64,000 bases of DNA from Convivina intestini (GCF_003096575.1 NZ_QEKT01000001.1:254102-318101); one strand, 5' to 3'; counted from the first letter of the stretch, positions 10,601 to 19,990 are shown. Notes: generated by a model from the letters alone, not told the origin. A program made the numbers and translations.

Positions 10601-12727
10601 TGAATCGCTAATACTTTGGTCAACTAAACTTTGAGAATCGCTGGTGCTTTTAACTAGGGAGTTTGCAGTACTGGTGCTAGTTGAATTGCTAACACTTTGG
10701 TTAGTCAAGCTTTCAGATTCGCTAGTGCTTTTGATTGCAGAAGTACTGGTTGACTCGCTTAGTACATTGCTATCAGACTCACTAGTACTTTTAACTGTAG
10801 AATTTACAGTACTAATGCTAGTTGAACCGCTAACACTTTGGTTAATCAAGCTTTCAGATTCGCTAGTGCTTTTAGTTGCAGAAACGCTAGTTGACACAGC
10901 GCTATCAGAGTCACTGGTGCTTTCAGATGTAGACGTACTAGTCCACTGACTTAGTGAAATGCTTTGAGTAGCACTTAAACTGGTAGATTGACTGGTCACA
11001 AGACTTACCGAATCACTCGCACTTTCAGTTACGGAACCCTCAGTACTTTCACTCAAACTTTTACTCTGAACGTCACTGATACTCTTAGCTGTGGAACTAC
11101 TTTTTGATTCACTAGCGCTTTTAACTTCCGAATTTACAAGACTAGTGCTAGTTGACTCGCTAACACTCTGGTCAGCCACACTTTGAGAATCACTAGTACT
11201 TTTAACGGTCGAATTTACAAAACTAGTGCTAGTTGAACCACTGACACTTTGGTCAACTAAACTTTGAGAGTCACTGGCGCTTTTCGTTGCTGAAGCGCTG
11301 ATTAATTCACTCAGAGTTGTACTTGCAGAATCACTGGCACTTTTAGTATCCGAATTTTGAACACTAGTACTAATTGATTCACTGGTAATGAGACTTCCAG
11401 AATCACTAATGCTCCGGTTTACTGAATCACTGCGCCCGACACTGGCACTCACAGAATGACTACCAACTAAACTCTCAGACTCACTGGCACTCTTAACTGC
11501 CGCAGAGTTAACACTATCACTCAGCGACTGGCTAATTGCCATACTTTTCGAATCACTGAGACGCTTCAACTCTGAAACATTAATACTTTGTAATTGGCTC
11601 TGCGACAAACTATTACTATCAGTGATTGATAGCGATTCACTGTCACTTACTAACCGACTTTGAGACAAACTGTATGAATTAGACGTCGAAGAAACTAAGC
11701 TGGCACTAACTGAATCAACTACGCTTGTTTCTACTGACTTATATTCAGAATTACTTTGACTTTCTTGAGTACTAAAACGATCAGCCTGGCTAGTCGAAGC
11801 AGCCCCACTGGCTAATGTAGAATTAGCTAAACTAAGACTAATTGATTGCGAATCAACCGTGTTTTGACTATTCGATGGACTCGTTGGATTAATTGCACTA
11901 GTTGATGTACTTGGCTGTTGGCTGGTACTGTCTGCCGGTGCCACACTTTGACTGACTGAAATACTTGGCTGTTGACTAGTACTATCTGCCGGTGCCACGC
12001 TTTGACTGACTGAAATACTTGGCTGTTGGCTAGTACTGTCAATCGGTGCCACGCTCTGACTTACCGAAATACTTGGCTGTTGGCTGCTACTGTCAATCGG
12101 TGCCACACTTTGACTGACTGAAATACTTGGCTGTTGACTTGTGGGTCTCGAGATCGATTGACTAGCACTTACAATTGGGTTGGTTGAAGCACTAAAACTA
12201 GTTGGATAACTAGGTGTTACGGTTGTACTAACCGGATTAATACCCGACAACGTAGTTGAGGGAGTGGCTTGGCCAACCCTACCTTCATAAGCTGAACTAT
12301 TGGTTGTCGAATTTTGATCAGGATGAATTAGTGATCGCTTATGGCCATCGCTATAACTCAATACTTTATGCTGCTGCCCCAAAGTATAACCAGCCCAAAT
12401 TAAATCTCGGTTTGGGATTTGATAACGCTGTACTAAATCATCAACTGAAAGATGATAGGCTGTAGCGATTGTTGTTAAGGTATCTCCCCAGCAAACCACA
12501 TAATTATCCATATCAGTCTGCTTATTTTGGCTAGCAATTTGCTGCTGAACCTGGTTTAGAGAATTAGCTTGCCAATAATGGCTATCATAACTCTGCAAAG
12601 GAGCTAAATTAGTCCCACTTGTTGCGGCACTAGCCTGCGCCGACATGATAACACCAGTTGCTGACGCCGCAACTAAGGTGTTGACCAGCAAACTACCGAC
12701 TTTAATAAGTTTCCATCGTTTTTCCAT
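7667..12727 (-). CDS. Secreted LysM/serine-rich protein with M60-like (enhancin-type) metalloprotease domain
   Basis: A 1686-residue exported protein. Domain order: signal peptide (residues 1-35); a conserved W..NS..Q segment and a LysM-type module (76-117, YVVCWGDTL onward) for peptidoglycan binding; five 18-residue SQQPSISVSQSVAP repeats; then several hundred residues of Ser/Thr-rich repeats to about 962. The C-terminal part has HEIAH (1214-1218) with a Glu 15 residues later in REVSNNLF, the HExxHx(8-28)E gluzincin motif of M60-like peptidases, followed by beta-rich mucin/carbohydrate-binding-like segments. M60 relatives cleave mucin-type glycoproteins. No LPxTG is present, so LysM probably provides anchoring. 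Start 12727 follows GGGAGG; an upstream TTG (12742) lacks a site. Confidence 0.87.
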   Translation of the reverse strand: MEKRWKLIKVGSLLVNTLVAASATGVIMSAQASAATSGTNLAPLQSYDSHYWQANSLNQVQQQIASQNKQTDMDNYVVCWGDTLTTIATAYHLSVDDLVQRYQIPNRDLIWAGYTLGQQHKVLSYSDGHKRSLIHPDQNSTTNSSAYEGRVGQATPSTTLSGINPVSTTVTPSYPTSFSASTNPIVSASQSISRPTSQQPSISVSQSVAPIDSSSQQPSISVSQSVAPIDSTSQQPSISVSQSVAPADSTSQQPSISVSQSVAPADSTSQQPSTSTSAINPTSPSNSQNTVDSQSISLSLANSTLASGAASTSQADRFSTQESQSNSEYKSVETSVVDSVSASLVSSTSNSYSLSQSRLVSDSESLSITDSNSLSQSQLQSINVSELKRLSDSKSMAISQSLSDSVNSAAVKSASESESLVGSHSVSASVGRSDSVNRSISDSGSLITSESISTSVQNSDTKSASDSASTTLSELISASATKSASDSQSLVDQSVSGSTSTSFVNSTVKSTSDSQSVADQSVSESTSTSLVNSEVKSASESKSSSTAKSISDVQSKSLSESTEGSVTESASDSVSLVTSQSTSLSATQSISLSQWTSTSTSESTSDSDSAVSTSVSATKSTSESESLINQSVSGSTSISTVNSTVKSTSESDSNVLSESTSTSAIKSTSESESLTNQSVSNSTSTSTANSLVKSTSDSQSLVDQSISDSTSTSTANSLVKSTSESESLINQSVSDSTSTSILNSVVKSTSESDSTVLSESISISATKSMSSSTSVVLSGSVSQSTALSESTSTSATKSTSDSTSTSTASSLVKSTSESDSNVLSESTSNSATKSASDSQSLVDQSVSNSISTSTANSLTQSTSESASAVVSQSTSLSVVQSASLIQSASVSTAKSASTSASVVFSTSTSVSGQMSATNSTSDSQSTVGSQSISLIISTSHSQSNTLSQSISTSTTASQSASESEKNKIKQQDIFSIVNPTWVTDAGISKGQDHDRQDLGIILGKGNSIRIRQVDPNFKNKLTLRLLGDDSGVEQQASIGSDWVTITANDNFVPFIETPLGGNGAKIEYEIVSPSNQKPLPIYQHGQDSAAFFQTWQQNQAEYGLIKSKSFQMMVPMVNYDLLKKSAGFDSLDSLIDYYEGIFTKYNEIAGFDNSSAVNRNSQNRYFIKADASGVGFAYYGPRWTAQHAKFIDMYLHGPAEKTWAGDVAHWGTLHEIAHGYQTGFDDQGMYTREVSNNLFCVQYEYDKYGKKADQVGWLFDFGNRDRVEAEMDAKWLNTSHLYDPMDYRQKLILLTMLRQKAGNGAHTKLYQGYRELAAQPGFDPQHYPLPDLLNQYYSDYSQQDFTPVLENWGLKLNADQADRNRAQGYHPVAHLIDVVPAASLKAARELLDPNILINSNFELVQNKDIQTLGLHGNLTVNLVGNQLTELQGQELVLKDGDQVVASQTITGNQVTFSQVPNGVYAVSLVGDKTDHIFTTQKYVVIKEANNSFNLNFQVQSRSQLLNQMIDFRGYADRTAATLTTDLSTGVAHFNVVNDKPHEYIDGDYIKITVKDAQGQVIYQTTLKGQSATVGDNVFRINPGDTIEIYHRETPKRLQSSDDIIIKSGRTNVLVVTRYGLENKALSTTAKSILLQKIETLGNQLEADASHGNLTGSDRVKNLKLAIQELDAESQKTMMTKFGNLFQ
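9860..11800 (-). repeat. Serine-rich imperfect repeat region of the M60 protein
   Basis: Hundreds of codons of degenerate SxSxS repeats with recurring units such as SESTSTSATKSTSESDS, SLVDQSVS and VNSTVKSTSESES. Many units have near-identical DNA, so recombination and length variation are expected. It likely forms an extended, possibly O-glycosylated stalk. Confidence 0.85.
11905..12145 (-). repeat. 54-bp tandem repeats (about five copies) in the M60 protein gene
   Basis: Each unit encodes 18 residues, SQQPSISVSQSVAP plus IDSS, IDST or ADST. Copies are almost identical in DNA and lie between the LysM part and the main serine-rich stalk. Confidence 0.85.
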
Positions 12728-12796
12728 TAAGACCTCCCACAAGGTGCATATAAATCCTAGACCAAAATAATTCTAAATGGGCTTTAACTAGCAACC

Positions 12797-12802
12797 ATTA
12801 TA
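12797..12802 (-). promoter_or_regulatory. Extended -10 element of the M60 protein gene
   Basis: Minus strand TGGTATAAT (TGn extended -10) about 70 bp before the start codon; the -35 region is weak. The rest of the 12743-12955 gap is AT-rich and shows nothing else. Confidence 0.5.
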
Positions 12803-12956
12803 CCATGGTATTTTTAACAAATTGTAATAAAAATGTTAATAACCGAAACATTTACATTCTTATTTTCATAAATTAAACCATTGTTCATATTGATATTTAC
12901 AGTATTAAACCACTACCCATAAACATTACAACGATACCAATTTTAATAATTCACAA

Positions 12957-12988
12957 TAAAAAAAGTAGACCAATATCAGTCTACTTTG
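12957..12988 (-). terminator. Intrinsic terminator after the glucose-dehydrogenase-like gene
   Basis: Minus strand AAAGTAGAC/GTCTACTTT stem with an eight-base loop followed by a T-tract, just downstream of the stop codon. Confidence 0.85.
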
Positions 12989-13001
12989 CTTTAATTCGCT
13001 A

Positions 13002-13811
<810 letters not shown>

Positions 13812-13875
13812 CTACTGCTAAACCGAATTTATCATAGCACAGCGCCACTACTGATTACCTTAAAGTAAATATATT

Positions 13876-15639
13876 TTATGACAGATTAAACTGAATAGTT
13901 TGCACAATCATCTGAGCTGCTCGGCGATCATAATCATCCCCACTCCGCGGACAAACATTAGTTAACCAACGTTCCCCTTCGTTTAACTGACTGAAGACAA
14001 ATAAACTCTCAACTAACTGATTATCTTTGTTAAAAATCTGATAGTGTTCATTAATGTGCGGACAGGCCAGGTCAATCTTTTGACCATTCACTTTTAGTAT
14101 TCGATGCGTTAGCCATCCCTCTACTAACAAATTTTTAATTAAAGGATTGTCACTGTCAGCTAAATTACGACTTGGTTGCCGAGCTTCAAGTAGGTAATTA
14201 GCACTAAACTTGTCATTGGCAGTTAGACTAGAGAAGGCCTGAAATTTTCCACTAGTTATTTCAACTTCCATTTTAGGTGGTAATAATTCCACGACCCCAG
14301 CCCTAATTAAAGCTGATAATTGCTCCAGCCGAAAACTGGGCGCTCCTGAAATTAAGAAAGTAAAATGACGGGCAAAACCTGTTAAAAATTGATTTTTAAA
14401 ATTATCATCACTAATAACTGGATCAATATAGATATCACGAATCGTATTGTAAAGACCCCGAATCGCATCCAACCCAGTTAATAGAAGTCCATGACGACTA
14501 CCACGATTAGCATCGAACGTCACCTGATCTAACCAGTTCAAAGCTTGAGATTGGTAGTTACCATCGGTAACGTTTTGCAATGGGTTCAAAACTGCCGACC
14601 AGTCTAACGGTTGTAAATTATATATAGTTGGCAGGCCAGCTTGGGCCATAAAATCTTTTTCAAACTGGACACAGTCAAAATCGCCTTTTATTTCAAGTTG
14701 ACGTTTATAATAAGCCAACTCTACTTCTAAACGAACTAGTTGATCAAAGGCTTGATAATAAGTACACCCTCTTGTAGCTGCCCAGCTCTTAACTCCTTCA
14801 ACCGACAAAAAGCGTCCCTGTCTTTCACTATCCGGTCCGTCCTGATTTAATGGACGCGGGTAATGAGGTAACCCATTGCGAGAACCAACAATCAAATGCT
14901 GTTCTTTTCCACTAGATTGGTATTGTAGTAAATTTTCATGATCGCGGTAAAAATCACCTTGCCAATGTGCTAAAAATTGTGCCAAAATATCATAAAAATT
15001 TAATCCCAATCCACGTATAATCACATTTTCCCCATCTGGTATATTTGCAATTAATTCTGTAGGCATTTGGACATTTGGTACTTGATAAACTAAGTTATTT
15101 CGTTGGGCACCTTCAAGCAAAGTCTTAGTCTGACCACGCAATTTTTCTCGACCGCTATTAATGGTAACAACTACCTGGTCAAAATTTTCCTGATGCGATT
15201 CCCAGCTTAACCGCCACTGCCCGTCTTGTTGCTCAATTTTAGAAACTAAGTTTTTTTCTACCTTTAGCTGCTCAGTAACTGGTAAAGTTTGAAAACAAAA
15301 TTGAAGATAAGCGCCAAACAAACGACGAGTTGGATAACCATTAGCAACTAACCCGCGCAGATCTTGAACTAAGTCATCACTAATAGCTGATTCACTTTTA
15401 ATAAAATCCTCGGCTTGTTCTTGACTCCATTCAAACAAATTAGGCACAAAATCAAATTCCTGCACTTGTTCAGCTGGCGTATTCATTATTAAATTAGCTG
15501 ATTGGTCAGTCTGCCACGTTTGTCCGCCAATGGAAAAGGGATCAAACAGTTTAACCTGAGCCTTTGGCAATTGAGCTAAAATCTGTTGGGCAATCAAAAG
15601 CCCCCGGGGACCTGCACCAATTATTGCTATTTTCATCAT
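13876..15639 (-). CDS. FAD/NAD(P)-binding oxidoreductase-like protein
   Basis: A 587-residue protein opening with a dinucleotide-binding fold (IAIIGAGPRGLLIAQQIL) and continuing with IGGQTWQTDQSANLIMNTPAEQV, typical of the FAD-NAD(P)-binding family annotated NAD_binding_9. Homologues are common in lactobacilli and have no firmly established reaction. A second nucleotide-binding region may lie around NIPDGENVIIRGLGLNFYD. No signal peptide or transmembrane segment is seen. AGGAG precedes the ATG. It is divergent from the NEAT-LRR surface protein gene, with 179 bp between the starts, but a functional link is not shown. Confidence 0.8.
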   Translation of the reverse strand: MMKIAIIGAGPRGLLIAQQILAQLPKAQVKLFDPFSIGGQTWQTDQSANLIMNTPAEQVQEFDFVPNLFEWSQEQAEDFIKSESAISDDLVQDLRGLVANGYPTRRLFGAYLQFCFQTLPVTEQLKVEKNLVSKIEQQDGQWRLSWESHQENFDQVVVTINSGREKLRGQTKTLLEGAQRNNLVYQVPNVQMPTELIANIPDGENVIIRGLGLNFYDILAQFLAHWQGDFYRDHENLLQYQSSGKEQHLIVGSRNGLPHYPRPLNQDGPDSERQGRFLSVEGVKSWAATRGCTYYQAFDQLVRLEVELAYYKRQLEIKGDFDCVQFEKDFMAQAGLPTIYNLQPLDWSAVLNPLQNVTDGNYQSQALNWLDQVTFDANRGSRHGLLLTGLDAIRGLYNTIRDIYIDPVISDDNFKNQFLTGFARHFTFLISGAPSFRLEQLSALIRAGVVELLPPKMEVEITSGKFQAFSSLTANDKFSANYLLEARQPSRNLADSDNPLIKNLLVEGWLTHRILKVNGQKIDLACPHINEHYQIFNKDNQLVESLFVFSQLNEGERWLTNVCPRSGDDYDRRAAQMIVQTIQFNLS

Positions 15640-15735
15640 GTGGCTCCTAACTATTTAGACGTTTAAAATATTCAGTATTTACACTAATAATTATAGTTTC
15701 TTTAATTATAAAAAACACAATTAAGATTGGTCTAC

Positions 15736-15764
15736 TTGTTATATTACTAATTTAGAATTATGAT
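15736..15764 (+). promoter_or_regulatory. Promoter of the LRR-NEAT surface protein gene
   Basis: TTGTTA (15736-15741), 17 bp, TATGAT (15759-15764), about 54 bp before the start codon. No convincing Fur box was found in the 179-bp intergenic region. Confidence 0.55.
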
Positions 15765-15818
15765 TTAAGCAGTACTGTAATATTTAGTTTTTGCGTAAAA
15801 GAAAATGAGGGACCTCAA

Positions 15819-18800
15819 ATGGAACACTTTAAACTATATAAATCTGGCAAACAATGGGTGGTTGCTGGTCTTAGTTTGGCCAATGTTGCCTTACTAATCA
15901 GCCTAAATCCAACTCCGGTAGCCGCGGACGTAACGTCAAATAACAGCATCACTACAATTCAGAACAATAACAGTCAAAGCAGTGAGTCTCAACCACAATC
16001 TCAAGATATTTCGACTTCAACTGCTGCTACCATCACTGAAAGTCAATCGGTCAATTCAACCCAAACCAGTACTGCTAGCTCTGAATCGACGCCATCGCAA
16101 TCAACCACTAGTATTGCCGATAGCAACGCTGCTAGTCAAACTAACGATATCAACCAGTGGATGCCTGATACCAAGTTACAAAAAGAAGTTGCCCGCCAAT
16201 TGAAAAGCTCGCAATTTACCCAAGAACAGATGCAACAACTGACGGATTTGAATCTCCGAGCCAGTGATATCAATAATTTAACTGGTTTACAATATGCAAC
16301 GAATTTAAAGACGTTAGATATTAGTTTTGATAAAATCAGCGATCTCACTCCGTTAACTAACTTACATCAATTAGAAAAGTTAGCCTTTAACCTTAATAAA
16401 ACTGATCATTTACCTGATTTAGCTGTATTAAAAAATCTAACCAATCTAAAAGACTTATCTCTGGCTGGCAATAACTATGGTAGCCAAGCCGAACAATTAC
16501 AAATTATTAGTAATTTGACCGGACTAGAATCACTCGACCTCCAAGATACAAAATTAACCGCCGTACCTGATTTAACAAAACTAACGCAGTTACATCGCTT
16601 AAGTTTGATGTCCAACAAAATTGCTGATTTGAGTCCTTTAAGTCAGCTAACGCAACTTACCAGTCTAAAAGTTTCCAAGAATACTTTCAAAAGTATTGAT
16701 CCTCTGGCCAGTTTAACGAACCTACAAGAACTTCGAATTGGTTTAAACCAAATTCAAGATGTTTCCGCCTTGAAAAACATGCCCAATTTAACCAATTTAT
16801 CACTCAGTCAGACTAATGTTGATAATGAGAGTTTAAAGGTTGTTGGACAGCTGTCCAAACTAGACACATTGGCTTTAGACTTCAATTACAAGATTTCAGA
16901 TTTAACACCACTAGCTAATCTATCTCAACTAAAAGTTCTTTATTTAGATAAAAATAGCATCATTAAATTAGACCCACTGGCTAATTTAACCCATTTACAA
17001 GAGCTAACTCTCAGTAACAATCAGATCCAAGATTTAACACCGTTGAAAAACTTGACCGAATTACAAACCTTAAATCTTTTAAAAAATCAAGTAACTGATT
17101 TGAGTCCTTTACAGAATCTAAACCAGCTACAAAGTTTAAACGTTCGTAATCAGAATCTAACCTTGCCCGAATTCACCCTGTTAAACGGTCAAAAACATAT
17201 TCAAACAATCCCCATTAAGGATATCAATGGTCAAATTATTACCTTAGTACCAGCCAATGATACTAAAGCGACTGTTGGCCCAGATAATAAAATTATTTAC
17301 GACAATATTGCTAAGTCACAAGATGCCCACTTTTCTTGGACTAATGCTAAAGGAGCAAATAGCCTAACTCAACGTTTTACTGGCACAATTACCCAACCGA
17401 TCCAAATAAAATCTAGTTCGGATAATCAAACTAAAACGGTCAAATTAGCTGTTTTGAAGGGCGATGGCAGCAACCAAACTTCGGTAGCCAGTAACTTTAT
17501 TAGCCCTCTTGCTCAATTGACTGATTTAGGCGATCAAAAGTATCAATTGGATATTACGGTTACTGTCCCTGAAAGTTACGGTACTGACAGCATCACCTTC
17601 CAAAATGGTGAAAAAATTCAAACCAACCAGGTCGGGCAACAATATATTATCGTTTATCGTTTCCCACTAACTAGTCAGGATGTCCAAAGTAGTAACTTGT
17701 ACGAAAATATGCACGTTAATATTACAAGTATCGGTTATAACCATGAATATGGTGTTTATTTCAAACTTGGATCAGATGATACCCCGTCAAGTGACAGCAC
17801 TTCCACTAGCGCCACACCAGATAGTACCTCCACCAAGAGTGAATCGACTAGTGCCGCACCGGACAGCACTTCGACTAGTGTGACTCCTGACAGTACTTCC
17901 ACTAAGAGCGAATCAACTAGTGTCACACCAGATAGTACTTCCACCAATAGTGAGTCAACTAGTGCAACGCCAGATAGTACTTCTACCAAGAGTGAATCGA
18001 CTAGTGTGACTCCTGACAGTACTTCGACTACGAGTGAATCTACTAGTGCCGCACCAGACAGTACTTCTACCAAGAGTGAATCGACTAGTGCCGCACCAGA
18101 TAGTACCTCGACCAACAGCCAATCGACTAGTGTGACGCCGGACAGTACTTCCACTAAGAGCGAATCAACCAGCGCCACACCAGACAGTACTTCCACTAAG
18201 AGCGAATCGGCTAGTGCAACACCAGATAGTACTTCGACTAAAAGTCAGTCAACCAGCGTAACGCCGAACAGTACTTCAACTAAGAGTGAATCGTCTAGTG
18301 TGACGCCGGACAGTACTTCAACTAAGAGCGAATCGACTAGTGCAACACCAGATAGTACTTCGACTAAAAGTCAGTCAACCAGCGTAACGCCGAACAGCAC
18401 TTCAACTAAGAGTGAATCGTCTAGTGTGACGCCGGACAGTACTTCAACTAAGAGTGAATCGTCTAGTGTGACGCCGGACAGTACTTCCACTAAGAGCGAA
18501 TCAACTAGTGCAGCACCAGACAGCACTTCTACTAAAAGCGAATCGACTAGTGCAACACCAGATAGTACTTCCACTAGTAAGTCAACCAATTCTACTTCTA
18601 ATAAAAATCGACCAGATGCTGATTCAACTGATTCCACATCTAATAACAGCTCGACAAGCACTTCCACGACTAGTCAATCGACCGGTTCAACATCTCATAA
18701 AGCTCGTCCGGATGCCGATTCAACTGATTCTCAATCAGGTAGTAACTCAACCAGCACAGCATCTGAAAGTCACTCTGCTACCAGCCAGTCAGCAACTTCG

Positions 18801-19067
18801 ACACCTAGCAAAAATCGACCAGATACCGATTCAACTGATGACACATCCGGTAGTATTTCAACTAGCATGTCAGCAACTGGTACTGCTACTAAGCCTTCAA
18901 CTCAGCGCAGCAACACTGAGTATAGTTCCGTTAATTCAGCAAACCAAACTAAATCAGCTTTACCTAAAACAAGTCAACCTTCTTCAACAACTAACACTGC
19001 TGGTTTGTTAGCCCTAGCTGGAGTTAATGCCGCCCTGTTCTTTGGTATTAAGAAAAATAAACATTAA
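15819..19067 (+). CDS. Cell-surface LRR-NEAT domain protein (internalin-like, candidate haem-binding)
   Basis: A 1082-residue surface protein. Residues 1-37 form a KxYKxGKxW signal peptide (KLYKSGKQW). A Ser/Thr-rich linker is followed by about a dozen 22-residue leucine-rich repeats (roughly 135-450) of internalin type and an LRR-adjacent Ig-like segment. Residues about 536-650 look like a NEAT domain: KTVKLAVLKGDG, then SNFISPLAQL, ending with Y640-N-H-E-Y644, the YxxxY haem-iron ligand motif. A 42-bp-repeat stalk (STSTKSESTSATPD) leads to LPKTS (1048-1052), a hydrophobic helix and a basic tail, a variant sortase signal. Bacillus cereus IlsA also pairs NEAT with LRR. Haem or haemoprotein binding is inferred. 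Confidence 0.85.
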   Translation: MEHFKLYKSGKQWVVAGLSLANVALLISLNPTPVAADVTSNNSITTIQNNNSQSSESQPQSQDISTSTAATITESQSVNSTQTSTASSESTPSQSTTSIADSNAASQTNDINQWMPDTKLQKEVARQLKSSQFTQEQMQQLTDLNLRASDINNLTGLQYATNLKTLDISFDKISDLTPLTNLHQLEKLAFNLNKTDHLPDLAVLKNLTNLKDLSLAGNNYGSQAEQLQIISNLTGLESLDLQDTKLTAVPDLTKLTQLHRLSLMSNKIADLSPLSQLTQLTSLKVSKNTFKSIDPLASLTNLQELRIGLNQIQDVSALKNMPNLTNLSLSQTNVDNESLKVVGQLSKLDTLALDFNYKISDLTPLANLSQLKVLYLDKNSIIKLDPLANLTHLQELTLSNNQIQDLTPLKNLTELQTLNLLKNQVTDLSPLQNLNQLQSLNVRNQNLTLPEFTLLNGQKHIQTIPIKDINGQIITLVPANDTKATVGPDNKIIYDNIAKSQDAHFSWTNAKGANSLTQRFTGTITQPIQIKSSSDNQTKTVKLAVLKGDGSNQTSVASNFISPLAQLTDLGDQKYQLDITVTVPESYGTDSITFQNGEKIQTNQVGQQYIIVYRFPLTSQDVQSSNLYENMHVNITSIGYNHEYGVYFKLGSDDTPSSDSTSTSATPDSTSTKSESTSAAPDSTSTSVTPDSTSTKSESTSVTPDSTSTNSESTSATPDSTSTKSESTSVTPDSTSTTSESTSAAPDSTSTKSESTSAAPDSTSTNSQSTSVTPDSTSTKSESTSATPDSTSTKSESASATPDSTSTKSQSTSVTPNSTSTKSESSSVTPDSTSTKSESTSATPDSTSTKSQSTSVTPNSTSTKSESSSVTPDSTSTKSESSSVTPDSTSTKSESTSAAPDSTSTKSESTSATPDSTSTSKSTNSTSNKNRPDADSTDSTSNNSSTSTSTTSQSTGSTSHKARPDADSTDSQSGSNSTSTASESHSATSQSATSTPSKNRPDTDSTDDTSGSISTSMSATGTATKPSTQRSNTEYSSVNSANQTKSALPKTSQPSSTTNTAGLLALAGVNAALFFGIKKNKH
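17800..18580 (+). repeat. 42-bp tandem repeat stalk of the LRR-NEAT protein
   Basis: About 18 imperfect copies of a 42-bp unit encoding STSTKSESTSATPD variants. Blocks within it (for example 18235-18330 and 18355-18425) are nearly identical, suggesting recent internal duplication. Confidence 0.88.
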
Positions 19068-19075
19068 TTACGAGA

Positions 19076-19107
19076 AACGTTAGTCACACACGACTAGCGT
19101 TTTTTAT
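19076..19107 (+). terminator. Intrinsic terminator after the LRR-NEAT gene
   Basis: AACGTTAGTC/GACTAGCGTT stem (one G-T pair), ACACAC loop, then TTTTTT. Confidence 0.85.
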
Positions 19108-19168
19108 TGAGAATATGATTCTACGATATAATTAAAGTATAAAACAGCACGCTAATTGGAGAATCATC

Positions 19169-19372
19169 ATAAAAAAGATTACCATCATTTTAGCTATTAC
19201 ATCTTGGTTATTGGCTTCGTTTACACTAATCCAGGCATACTTGACAGATAACCTACTATCTTTATTGCCTATTTATGCTTACAACAGTCCACAAGGACTA
19301 TTGGGTTGGTCATTAACCGTGGCAATCATTTTTTCGATATTAAGTATTGTTTTAAAACAACCTAAAAAATAA
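19169..19372 (+). CDS. Small membrane protein ORF lacking a standard start codon
   Basis: An open frame of 67 codons encodes a two-helix hydrophobic peptide (KKITIILAITSWLLASFTL, then LLGWSLTVAIIFSILSIVL, ending KQPKK). A GGAG site at 19157-19160 is followed after eight bases by ATA where ATG would be expected. No in-frame ATG, GTG or TTG is available upstream. The gene may be silenced by an ATG-to-ATA change, or use a non-canonical start. It precedes a CPBP protease relic, so both may belong to one decayed locus. Family not recognised. Confidence 0.45.
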   Translation: MKKITIILAITSWLLASFTLIQAYLTDNLLSLLPIYAYNSPQGLLGWSLTVAIIFSILSIVLKQPKK

Positions 19373-19384
19373 TAAGGAAATCAA

Positions 19385-19945
19385 ATTGCAAAATAGTCAA
19401 AATACAACCCATTTATTTTTCAAGTTCTATTCCTCACAATGTGGTATAGTTTTTAACGGTAAATAATACCGCAAACAACTTTGGAGAATAACAGCTATCC
19501 TGATTTTGTTGACCATTCCCCGTCAGCAACCATTATTTTTAATTTATCTATAATCACTAGATGCCGGTATTAATGAGGAACTACTTGACCGTGGTATTGT
19601 TTTGGCTACCCTATTAATTTTATTTAAAAACAGTTCCAACCCAAAAGCGCAATTGCTGTGGCCCATCATTATTTCCTCACTAATTTTTGGACTATCACAT
19701 TTTATGAATTTAAGCCGGCAAGATCCACTATCAACATTATTTCAAGTCACGTCCGTATCAGGTATCGGATTTTTATTGGATTTTATCTACCTTAGAACCC
19801 ATAATATTTTCTAGCAATATACTACCATTTTTTCATTGATGCCTATCTTGGCCTAATTTCAAAATTTGATAGCTTAGATTCTGGTAATCCGATCATCACA
19901 ATGGAAATGATTCCTTTAGAATCACTAGGTCCCTGATTCATATAA
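19385..19945 (+). pseudogene. CPBP-family intramembrane metalloprotease relic
   Basis: Fragments of a CPBP (Abi/CaaX-like) protease remain: NEELLDRGIVLATLL (the EExxxR motif, about 19573-19620), FGLSHFMNLS (the FxxxH motif) and, after a stop and a frame change, HFFIDAYLGLISKF (about 19823-19865), the usual third conserved region. A stop codon interrupts the N-terminal part before the EE motif and another follows LRTHNIF, so the gene cannot make a full protein. A TTG at 19385 with AAGGAAA upstream may be the original start. In lactobacilli such proteases often accompany bacteriocin loci, but no bacteriocin gene is visible here. Confidence 0.78.
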
Positions 19946-19990
19946 TTATTGAGGTTAGTGTCGGCCTCTTCCTCATTCATAAGCAACTAA

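Noticed and set aside
10440-10949. Plus-strand open frames rich in Leu and Val over the serine-rich region
   Set aside because: They are antisense shadows of the TCA/ACT-rich repeat codons of the M60 protein gene and have no ribosome binding sites.
15640-15818. Fur box upstream of the NEAT protein gene
   Set aside because: AT-rich stretches are present but none matches the 19-bp Fur palindrome well enough.
17800-18580. Regular repeats that might suggest a CRISPR array
   Set aside because: The 42-bp units are directly adjacent with no unique spacers and stay in frame with a surface protein.
17756-18667. Minus-strand frames with repeated VEVLSGV units
   Set aside because: Antisense reading of the 42-bp repeats in the LRR-NEAT gene; periodicity is inherited from the real gene.
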